Part shown: in pieces, positions 33,104 to 44,200 of the stretch
Position numbering within the stretch: position 1 is the stretch's first letter
How the letters are laid out: every line of letters starts with the position of its first letter
From: Nemertoderma westbladi
Lineage: Eukaryota; Xenacoelomorpha; Nemertodermatida; Nemertodermatidae
Direction: 5' to 3'
Assembly: GCA_032718475.1 (NCBI GenBank)
Contig: JAUCBJ010002736.1
Coordinates: forward strand, 1 to 64,000
Length of the DNA stretch: 64,000 nucleotides
The notes under the pieces: model-generated
Database searches by the model: none
Seen by the model: only the letters and a program-made list of their open reading frames with translations
Told to the model about the DNA's origin: nothing
Program-made: the position numbers and the translations under genes

Positions 33104-33890
33104 CGCTACTTTATACATAATGATAATGATGTCCATTGTATATCATATACGTGTAAAATAGCGTGGTTAATAGATGAGTCTCTAAATTTATACGGGCTTG
33201 GTATCGTTTTTTGTGTTCTACACAAAACGTTATTTTTTGTGTAAAACACAAAACGTTATTTTTTGTGTAAAACACAAAACGTTACCGGTATTTTTTGTGT
33301 AAAACACAAAAAGATGCATTACTGTAATACATCAATACAGATTAATATCAGTAGTTTTAACTAAATCAATGTTGATGAACGTTAGATAAACTGTTGTGGC
33401 GATTGTTTCCTCCGTTGTGGCAACTATAACCTCCGTAGTGGCGATTGTTTCCTTCGTTGTGGCAACTATATCATCTGTTGTGGCGATTGTTTCCTCCGTT
33501 GTGGCAACTATATCATCTGTTGTGGCGATTGTTTCCTTCGTTGTGGCAACTATAACCTCCGTAGTGGCGATTGTTTCCCCCGTTGTGGCAACTATAGCAT
33601 CTGTTGTGGCGATTGTTTCCCCCGTTGTGGCAACTAACGCATCTGTTGTGGCGATTGTTTCCCCCGTTGTGGCAACTAACGCATCCGTTGTGGCGATTGT
33701 TTCCCCCGTTGTGGCAACTAACGCATCTGTTGTGGCGATTGTGTCCCCCGTTGTGGCAACTATAGCATCCGTTGTGGCGATTGTTTCCCCCGTTGTGGAA
33801 ACTAACGCATCTGTTGTGGCGATTGTGTCCCCCGTTGTGGCAACTATAGCATCCGTTGTTGTACGCGCTTTTGAAGACCTTTAGCAGTTT
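33104..33890. repeat. Remainder of second duplication copy, with 42-bp minisatellite copy 2
   Basis: It begins with CGCTACTTTATACATAATGA, matching the uninterrupted site at 25105. It contains three to four 30-bp ACACAAAACGTTATTTTTTG units (about 33220-33315) and then about 11 units of the same 42-bp (2 x 21) minisatellite (about 33385-33865) seen at 25150. Confidence 0.85.
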
Positions 33891-35160
33891 AACCTGCCAA
33901 AATTTATATGTCTTTTGGTTTATAGATATACTTTAGAAGATGACAAATATTTAATACCAATAAACACAACATTAGCAGAAGCCAGCCTAGTGCGCGTCCA
34001 TTCACCCGCTGGATAATCCCGGGAGACTGGATTCTGAGGGCTTAAATTATTATTGCAGTGAAGCTTACTGTATTGTATTATTCGATTGATCGTTAATAAT
34101 TAATTTCTGACTAATATTATTTACTTTCGGGAAATATTAACAGTTCCTTTAGGACGTGGCGCTCTATCTAGGTAAACAGAGATATGACTTATACTAATCA
34201 CAACGGTAAGTCGGTAAGGCTTAAGATTCACGTATGAGGCGCATTCTTTAGGAAATGCTTAGTTATCAGTCACAATCATGCACACTACCGGTAACACACA
34301 ATACTGCACGCTAATTTGCCGATCGTCAATGAATTTTATCATATATAAAGAGAACAGCAACGGACCAATGTAGTGCTTATCAAATAGCATTAAATTCACT
34401 ACAAACCACAACAATATAAGTCGCAATCGCTATATATAACCCGTCTCTCTAACCTGTAGTGTATCAAGAAAATTGGGAAATTTGGGTTCTTTATATATGT
34501 TCTCCAAATAATATTCAACCAAACACAACAGTAAATAGCAGTATAATAATGTATGTTGAACAGTAATAACAACAAAGTATTGAATTGTGAATGGTTTGTT
34601 AAGAATTGCATTGAATTGATAAGATTTGATAACAGTCATACGCTCTATAATTTAAGCCTACTAATGTTTCTTCTAAAAGTATGAAACGAATTGATTCTAG
34701 AGCCGTTGTTCCTGGCCTAGACAGCAATAACAACAAAGTATATGAAAAAACAGTAAGACTGAACTCTCTCCTTAAGATCGACCGAAAAGCTACACGTCGA
34801 CAGGAAAAATCGCTCCGATTGGCTCAAGCCAAACAAAGAACCATGCGTCCAATGGCTGTTTCCATGTCAGCAACCAGCTGTTAGATGTCGTAATATGAAT
34901 CGTCACGGCTAAGCTATGAAAGGTATTTGTCGCATTGCAGGTTTTTTGCCTTACCATGTCCGCTAAAACACGTATATAGCAGAATGACTTTTATGTCCGT
35001 TAAAACACCTGTAACGGTACCTTGCGGGCGAGGGGAATATATATACAGTTAGAGAACCTTTTTAGAGTATTCCAGCGCCTGGGGGGAAACTGGATTGCGA
35101 AGCAAAAGGGCCAGTTATATCCCACAGAAGCTTTTACACCGCTCCCAGAAAATGGGATTT
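33891..35160. other. Intergenic sequence, nothing recognised
   Basis: AT-rich DNA. A small plus-strand frame at 34681-34884 (67 codons, basic) has no recognisable homology or splice context, and I do not call it. Confidence 0.4.
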
Positions 35161-35216
35161 GAGTCTATAAAATATACAAAATCACAGTTTCTAATATACG
35201 TAAATACTCTAAACAG

Positions 35217-36664
35217 TTAGTCTTTCTTGCGCGGACGGCGTTTACGCAGTTTTTTAAAGCTAGCAAGAGTCCTTTTCTCTTTGGGGCGAGCCACTTTACA
35301 AGGAGGGCTATAACTCCTGGGTGAAGGGTGCAATATGATTGCATCAGAGGGTGTAGGATTATAGTCGGTGTATCCGCCAGTCGAAGTACCGGGTTGATTG
35401 ACATCAACGTCAGGTGAGAGGGGTCTAACGGCTTTGAGAGCTCGTTTCAAGACAGCCGCTCTTACGGGTCCTTTACGAGTGGTCTGAACGAGGGCCGTGG
35501 GTGGACCATAGGCAGTTAGAAACTTCCGGGGTTTAATGGTCCTTTCCAACTCGCGTTCGCGGGCTCGGTATTCGTAAGGCCGTCGATATACTTCCTGTAA
35601 CTCAGGGTGTGAGTTAACAAACAAGTCTCCATAGTCCGGATCCTGACGGATATAATTGATTAAGTTATAGGAATGAAGGTCGCTAGGATTAACACTCCTG
35701 AGAAATTTGCGTACGAATTTGGTTGAAATACATTCTCCGACGCGCTTCAGTAGCTCGTAACTTGATATGCGTGATTTCTGTTCAACCGAAGCGAATAGAT
35801 AAGGATGGAACGCATAAACTCCTTCGTAAGCGCGTCCGGGATAATAGCGATGGCGCGAATCACAATGTAAATCAGCGTTCGCTTCCCAAGCTCTGATGTA
35901 ACGTAGTGTGATCATTTCATCTACGCTTTCCAAATCGTGATTAAAAAGGGCAATCGAAACTGGCGTGTCCCTTTAGTTGACAATGGTGACATTGAGTCAT
36001 AAATTGAGGGCAAACCGCAAAAATGTGCAAATTATTAAATCTGCAATACGCTCAATAAATTTCCATCGCCGGTTGTTCGTGGAAATAGGAACAGCAGACG
36101 TTTGGGTCCATGGGCGTAACATGGTCTCTCGATGCGCATAACCGACAACGTTGCCGAGAAACATAGTTGGCATGGCGATAATCGTACGCAGTGAGACACT
36201 GGACCTTGATACCATTCTAGGATGTAATCGTTGTCGCTGTTCCGGGCGCGATAGGCTGAATCTCCTCAGATTCTAGGCATATTGGTTCGTCTTCCCAGTC
36301 TGTTACGAATATAATTTTCGTGATCTATTCTCGGTTTATCGTTACGACGCCGCTGGGTATGATATTTAAATAGAACCATTTCCCTTTCGGTATCTACATC
36401 GTCTGTATCATGTAAATCGATAGGATGGCCGGTCGTTAGGAAGTCCATATACGTACCATTACGATTCGTATAGCGAGTGGTGAATTTTCGATAGTCCAAT
36501 TCACGCGCAAGTTGCTCTTGGGACATCGGCGGTTCGATATAACGACCATCGTCCTCCGTAATGGTTGGATCGGCTTCACCGCGTATTAAGCTATCCACAA
36601 ATGCTTGTAAAGGTAGAGTATATCGCTCCCTAATACCAAGATCATCTTCTATCAACTCCATCAT
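35217..36664 (-). pseudogene. Broken gag-like gene with zinc-knuckle motifs
   Basis: Three open parts follow one another on the minus strand. Part one (36664-36266) is acidic (MMELIEDDLGIRERY... RIDHENYIRNRLGRR). The middle, in another frame and with an in-frame TGA, carries clustered Cys/His: CRLCASRDHVTPMDPNVCC and a perfect CCHC knuckle, CHHCQLKGHASFDC, just above 35950. Part three (to 35217) is open from just after the knuckle. It has RYIRAWEANADLHCDSRHRY and a very basic tail (KEKRTLASFKKLRKRRPRKK). The last frame change falls in a five-T run at the end of the knuckle. The order (body, knuckle, basic tail) suggests a retroelement nucleocapsid or related protein. It is not in frame with the BEL/Pao ORF 1.6 kb away, and the family is unknown. 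Confidence 0.45.
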
Positions 36665-38288
36665 ATCTGCTATCTGAGTTTATTAATATCAAATAAGTTT
36701 GTATTTAGGCGAGCGGGCGTCGCTGCCTACTTCTCTTTGCCCCCGGACAGTGGGATTCTCAGCGCCGATGTACCGTCGTCGGGGTGTTTACGCCAACATG
36801 TAGCAACAGCACGACAACGATAACCGGCACAAGTCACTCCACTGTCCGTCCCAAAGGCTTGAATTCACTTTAGGTTCTTTCTATAGGAGAGTTGGGCTAT
36901 TTTTACAATTGCGACTAGCTACTGTAAACATACTTTAGCAGTAACATTCACCTATAAACGCACAAATTCCACACAACTGTCAACAACTGCACACACACAG
37001 GCCATTTGTCCGTTAGTCAGTGCCTTCCAGAATGTCACGTTATTACTGTGTATCCTTGGATACTAACAGTGTGCTATGTTCTCTATGCTATGCAATGGGA
37101 CAAGCTTTCTATTGTTCTTTTAACTTGCTTCTAATTCTAGCGTGGGTGTTGCTATGGTGACATTATGTAATGCTAGCGGTAGAATTAGGGTAATTCTCAT
37201 GCATACAGATCTGGGATGCTATTTAATAATAATTCTTTAATTGTCAATATCCTCTTTATGCATGATTTTATTAATTTTATCGGCTATTGACTATATGTCG
37301 GAGATTCTCGCACTCTAATACACTCAATAGGATGAATCTCCGCTCCCATGATCTATTAATTAATGGAATTTTGGGAATGTTATAAATTGTACAAAATGAC
37401 AATTTATGAAATTCATTTAAAAATATGAATTTAAATTTATTCCCGTGAATTTTATTATTTGATGTTAAAATTGACACAATTTGATTCCAGAGCAGGTCTG
37501 GGGACATAGGATCCTTAATTCTATGAAATTTGTCTTTTAAGAGTATCGGGAAGTGCTACGATATCTTAATCGACTAGAATTGTTAATGGATCTGAATTTT
37601 ACAGATTTTAACAAATATTAAATTAATATTTAAGATGGGCACCGATTTATTCCAGAACTTGTCTGGGGACGTTAACCATTGATTCTAGAATTTGTCTTTC
37701 AAGTATATCGGTGGGTGCCGCGATATCTTAATCGACTAGAATTACAGATGGTCAAAAGGTTTAACAGATTTATTTGCGTTTTACGCTACTGTTATAGGGA
37801 CATCACGCTACTATATGTATTATTTAATATAAGGTAGAAGAGCAATATCGCACGAAGCAATGTCAGTGTGAAGAGGCAAGTCGTTTCCAAGGTCTACCCA
37901 GAGCTTGGCTTAGCCGAGACACGAGGATCTGAACTTTGCATTCCTAATACTCTGCCTACCGATAATACTTGAATATAGTAGTGGCTTTATTGTACTTTAA
38001 TAAGTACGGATATTTCATCTTACTGTAGTCACGTATTTATAATATGATACGGACAGTAAGGAAAGAGAAAAAATTATTTCTCGCCGTCGCACTAAATATA
38101 TATTATAAGTAATTACGTACGTAATAAACACTAATATATTGCACTAATCTACTAAATAATCACTAAAATAACATTCTACTAAATAAAATTGAATAAAAAC
38201 GATTATAATAAAGTACATAATAAAGTTCGCATATAAAAATATAATAAAATAGATAAAACAATATAGTCATACACCCACTCCAGACGTA
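36665..38288. other. Non-coding spacer with a small tandem duplication
   Basis: Just above the gag-like relic a 45-codon frame (about 36725-36870, minus) reads GVTCAGYRCRAVATCWRKHP and may be a further fragment of it. At about 37490-37755 a segment of about 175 bp is duplicated, with shared CTGGGGAC and CGATATCTTAATCGACTAGA. The rest (37760-38288) is AT-rich. I looked for a BEL 3' LTR here and found no match to sequence beyond 45074. Confidence 0.45.
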
Positions 38289-41200
38289 TCACGTTAGGGA
38301 GTCCCTAGATGTTTGAGGAATTAGGGAGGTGGTCGTGGGAAGAGTGTCTTGCCTTCCATAGTTTCCAGAGAGTTCTCTGTCTCTTTCCAGTAAACATAAA
38401 CGACCAACTGGGCGATTGAGTTGTTGCGTCTCAAAGATGATGCCTGGCTTCTTGAAGTTACGCCGCATGACGATGAGTTCTACCGAGCGTACTAAACCAT
38501 CATCTGAGATGTGTGTCTCGATGATACGACCTGTCTGCCAGCGTTTACGTGGGAGGTCTGGATCTACAATAAGCACCATATCTCCAGCGCTGACATTTTC
38601 TTGCTGCGCAAACCACTTAGTTCGAAGTTGTAGCGTGGGCAGATAATGTTTCTCGAAATGGTCAGCGAAACGACGGGATAGCAACTGCATAAGTTGCCAA
38701 GTTCGACGGCAATATTCGTCTCCGTCGGCAATCTCCGATCGTGGGAGCATGGCTACAGGTTTCTTCAGTAGGAAGTGCGCGGGTGTTAGCGCTTCCAGGG
38801 AATCGGGACTCGATGAGACTGGCATAAGCGGTCTCTCGTTGAGATAGGCAGCGATTTCCTCCATTAACGTCCGCAAAAGTTCGTCGGTGAGATACGCGCG
38901 GCATGGCACTATAAAGTGAAATGCGGTTTTGACACTTCGAATTAATCTCTCCCAACTTCCTCCCCACCAAGGGGCGTCGGCAGCGTTGAAGGTCCAGCTA
39001 GACGCTGTTATCCTTAGCTGGTCGTCCACCTGTCTTTGGTTCCAGTCCTTCACGTAAGCCTGTATCTCGTTGTTGGCACCTATGAAGTTCGTTCCTTTAT
39101 CCGATCTCATGGTATTACTCGTCCCGAAGCAAGCGATCTGTCGTCGTAAACTTAAGACGAAGCTGTTAGTAGATAGATCGTTCACCATATCGAGATGGAT
39201 GGCTCTACAAGTCATGCACACGAAGATGACACACCATCTCTTGACTATAGTCCTCGCATGATATACTTCAATAGGGCCAAATAAATCTACACCAGTATTA
39301 GTAAAAGGTGGTTCATAGAAGCTTACTCGTTCCCTAGGTAATTCTGCCTCTCGCTGTGTTAAAGGCCTACTGAATGCTTTCCTACAGGGTATGCAGTTCC
39401 TAAGAACTTGGTTCAGAGCTCTACGGGGTTTATCAAAATAATAGCGAGTTCGAATTTCGCTAAGAATTCGTTCTCTACCAGCATGGTAAAGTTTACTGTG
39501 AACGTCTACAATCATCTTGATTTGTACTTCAAGATTTCTAATAAGTATGGGGAATTTGGTGTCAAAGGATAAGGGCGCGTTGGTGAGTCTTCCTCCAACA
39601 CGTATTAACCCATCTATCATTGTGCTCGAGAATCGATCCCTTAAGCGCATCTGTGGATTTCTCAACAACAGGAAGTACTTTTCGGAATCCTCATAGCATT
39701 GCAGGAGTCTCAGTATCTGCTTATTTGTTTCTTCATGCTCCTGGTGACTAATTTTCTCTTTTAGAAAACGATCAGATATCTTATATTTGGGTAAATTCTG
39801 AATAACATGAACTTGTGCAGATGTCAATGGAGCGTGATCACTAGTGGTCTTCGTCCTGGAGTAGTGATGATGAAAACATCGTCTTAAATATGTGACGGCT
39901 TTACAGAGCCGATTCCAGGAACTGTCATGATGCATTGCTCTCTGCAGCATGGGTGAGATTCCTTGCGAGACGTCTGGTATTCCAGATTTCCAATCTTTAT
40001 CTCTAATTTCCACAACAGACTTATTTGTGTTGAGGGATTGTGGATCCGAAGCATCATTCCCGGAAGTATGTAATACAGATAGATCGATAGTCGGTTTAAA
40101 TAACTTCGATTTACTCGCCCAGGTTTTAGGTTTGACTGTCTCCGCTCCCTTGGCTTGTCTAATCTCTGCCGTAGTAAGGTGAGGAGGCCATTCATCCTCT
40201 TCCTTGCTCAGGAAGTCGGGTCCACCCAACCAATCTGGAGTATCTATCAGTTCCTGTGGGGTTGCTCCCCTGGAGGCGATATCGGCTGGATTAATCGTAC
40301 CAGGGCAATGTCTCCATTGATCTATCTTGGTGCGACTAAGAATAATAGCTACTCGGTTAGTAACAAAAACGCTAAACTGACAGACTTCATTGGTGAGATA
40401 CTCCAACACGAGTAAAGCGTCGGTCCAATAAACCGTTTTCTCCAGTGGATAGTCGATTTGTTCCGTTACGTTCCGGCCGATGGCTGTAGCGTATAAAGCC
40501 GCCTTTAACTCCGCTCGAGGAACCTTTAACTTGTTGTTAATCAATGCCTTAGAGGTAACCAAGGCGACCTTGATTCCATCCGGAGTTTCGACTCGCAGAT
40601 ATGCTACTATACCTATTCCCATGTCGCTGGCGTCTCCAAACACATGGAGTTGATAGGAATACGTAGGAAGAACATGGCCAAAATATGCACGGGAAATTAT
40701 AAAGTTCTCGATGGCAGGTAGAGAATCTTCCCATTTCATCCATTTCTTTAACAATTCCCCTTTAAGCGGATCGTCCCATGAGTGGTTTTCAAGCCACATT
40801 TGTTGTACTAAACTCCGAGCAATCAATATAACTGGGCTAATAAATCCCAATGGGTCGAAATAAGTGCTCAGGATGCTTAAACAAATCCGTTTGGTCCGAA
40901 CTGGATTATCTCGCTGTTTTAACTGAAAAAACAGGATGTCTCTTTCAGTGTCCCACTTCAAGCCTAGCGTCTTGGTTTCAGGAAGATCGTCCTTTATCAA
41001 ATCTAGGTCTTTCGCTCCGTGGTCTTCTACCGGTATGGCTTCCAGAAACTCACGGGAGTTGCTAGTGAATTTCGTCAGTCGAAATCCACCTCTTTTCAAA
41101 CACTCTACCATTCCTTTCGCGACAGCTATGGCTTCTTCTACTGATGGAAGGGACCTTAAATTGTCGTCCATGTATATATTGCGTTTTATGTTGTCTATCA

Positions 41201-44200
41201 CTTCTTTGGAGAAGGAGTCTCGGTTGTCATTCGCAGTGGTTCGCACCACGGAGCAGGCGTTGGAAGGGCTTGATATGATCCCAAAAGCCTGGATGGTCAT
41301 CCAGTACTCTACCGGTTTCTGGTTGAGGTCTCCTTCAGGCCACCACAGAAATCTCAGGCTGTCTCTATCTCTATCCAGCGCCTTGACTTGTAAGAACATT
41401 CCTTCTATATCAGAGGCGAACGCGATGGAATATTGTCTTAATCTAAATAGTATTCCCAACAAAGATTGGAGTAAGTTGGGTCCTGGTAACAACTCGGAAT
41501 TGAGGGATTGGCCCATATATAGAGCAGAGCCATCAAATACGACTCGTACTTCATGGGGTTTACCGGGTTTGGGAACGTAATGATGTGTTAAATAATACGT
41601 TCTCTCAGTCACTGGTGTTCCTTCCGGTACTCTCTCCGCGTATCCCTTTGTTATAAATTTCTTCAGCTGAGTTTGGTACATTTCTTTCGCTGAAGCATTA
41701 GCTGTAAGGCGTCGATATAATTGAGCGATTATTTTCTCTGCCAAGGGTCTGTTATTTATAAATCTAGGTTCTCGTTTTCGAAATGGTAGGCCGATTTCAT
41801 ACCTACCTTGGTCCTTTAAAAAACGTGTAGTTGTTTCCTGGATTTGCTTGGCTCTTTCTTCTTCTATCGATAGAGCCTTATTATATGAATTGGGCTCTAC
41901 CAGTTCCTGAGTAAAGAATCGTACGGCTAGTTCGTCCCGAGTTCTAGCGTAGTAGCGCTCTATCTCATCGTTTAGTTCGTCATTGTAAGCGATGGGTTCC
42001 GATGGGTGAATCAGTTGACATAGGTTCACCTGACTTTTCCAAGTTTGGTTTTCTGTAAGTAGGTCGATTGTGTTCTCTTCATCGAAGAGTTGATAGATGT
42101 CGTCATTATCTGAGGAGTATGGTGTTCCTTCAGTTAGTTCGTCCACCTCACTGCTCTCCACTTCCCAATCGTGTACTTGGTATGTTTGATCTCGTGGCAT
42201 TCTCTCTTCGAGAGTCCTGCGGGAAGGGCCAGTAAAGTACCAACCTACTCTAGTTCTTACCGCATAGGTTTGCAGTGGCTGCGGTTGAGCAGGCCGTTTC
42301 TCTAATGTTTCGAGCGCCTCATGCGCGTTCTGGCCGATGAGTATTTGCACTCCAGGATAATCTGTCTGGAATCGAGGTATCTTAAGATGTTGGATGCTCT
42401 CATCCTCGTCCCAATTATAAAGGTCTGCTTGAGTAGTAGCGAAGTTCTTTATAGCCACCATTTTTACCGACCTTATACCTTGTGCTCCTATCTTATCCTG
42501 GGGGGTGGACAACACACCTACATAGTAATCTGCCGTTAAGGTAGATTTCCAAACCTGCATAATTCCTGACATATTCAATTTAGTCCGGAATTTGGGTTGT
42601 CCAGCAAAGATATCTTCGGCTAATTCTTGATCGATGAATGTTCCTGTGCTGCCGGAGTCAAGGAGGGCGTTCACTATGTAACTTTTGTTAAGACCGTGAA
42701 CTCTTACCTGCACTACAGGAAATTCTCTGATTCCTACGTTGGAAGTTGGAGCTTTCCAAGATGGTTGTTTGGCAAAAGTAGTTGGGGGAAACTCATCGTT
42801 GGTGTCCTTTTCATAAGTAAGTGCTCGATACACTGCGGTATTGATTAGATAACAGGATTCGTTGGCATCGGAGAATTCGTCAGTATAGAATCCTTCCATC
42901 TCAGACTCCTGATCAGTGTCGTTTACATCACTGAATTGGACATGTAGTTCGGGCTCACTTACCTGACTCTGTTTGTCTCGTTCGAACTCACTGTGTAACA
43001 AGATGTGATGTTTCGCGCCACACTTTGCACACTTTATGTCGGAGTAACAGGTTCGCCGTTGGTGTCCTGGTCTGAGGCAATTATAGCATAACCGCTTGTC
43101 CCACACAACTGCACGTCTGTCTACAAGGGATTTCTTTAGAAATTCAGCACACGCACTCAAACGGTGGGTCCCGTTGCACAGCGCACAGTTAGGTTTTATG
43201 TTACTCACCTTACCTTGGGTAATTTGATGCACTCTCGTTTTTTCTTCGGGTTTTCTTCGGTGCATTCTGTTAGGAGACTGAGGGGGGGTCTTGGTAACCT
43301 GTTCTCTCCTATCGTTGTTTCGAGCCTTGTATTTACTTACATCTTTGGAGGTTTTGTCAACGTAGTAAGATCGGTCAGTGTCTTTCCCGCTGTCCTCTTC
43401 TTGAGAAACTTGGCTTTCGCCGTCGTCAGTGTAACACACCGGTGTTATTCTTCTCCTAGAAGCGGGTTTCTCACTTACCTTATTTTCCGATGTTTTCTCT
43501 CTGGACTGCTTGATGAGTTGTAGTTTTACCTCACCATCTAAGAAGGACATGAGATCAGCCATGGTAGGACTTCGTCGTTGTTGTTCATTCATGTACAACA
43601 CTTTCTTGTCCCAGCGTGTACATACTCCACCTTTTGGTAAAGTAGAGACTACGGCTCCAATAACCATTGAACTCTGATATTCATGAGACTTACCTAACCA
43701 GTCCAATTGTCTACAGATCTCCTGAATTTCATTGGAAAACTCTATAATCCCGCTACTAAGGAAGTGTCGGGGGGCTACTAATTTTGCATACAAATACTTA
43801 GCTATGTTATCCTTGTTACCATACCTGATGTTTAATGTATCCCATACTTGTCTTAATCCTTCTGGATGTCCAATAAACTTTAACGCCATTAATCTGGGAG
43901 GTCCTTCCAAGCACTTGATGAGGAACCTAAGTTTCTCTCCGTTAGATAGTACAGAGTTTTGTATACTATCTTTGTAATATTCGTTGAAAGGTAACCATTT
44001 CATCTCATCTCCATTGAATTTGACGATCTCTCCCACTTTGACCGCTTGGCGGGCTTCTGTTCTAGCCATCTGACGCGTAAAGCTTTCTTGGGCCATCGTG
44101 TTATTTAATATCGAATTATCGGTATATAAATTTCTCGGATCATTGTCAGGTCTATAAGGGATATCATTAATAACAGGTCTATAATCACCCTTAATAGGGT

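Noticed and set aside
34681-34884. Small basic plus-strand ORF (67 codons)
   Set aside because: No homology, splice context or composition distinguishing it from chance.
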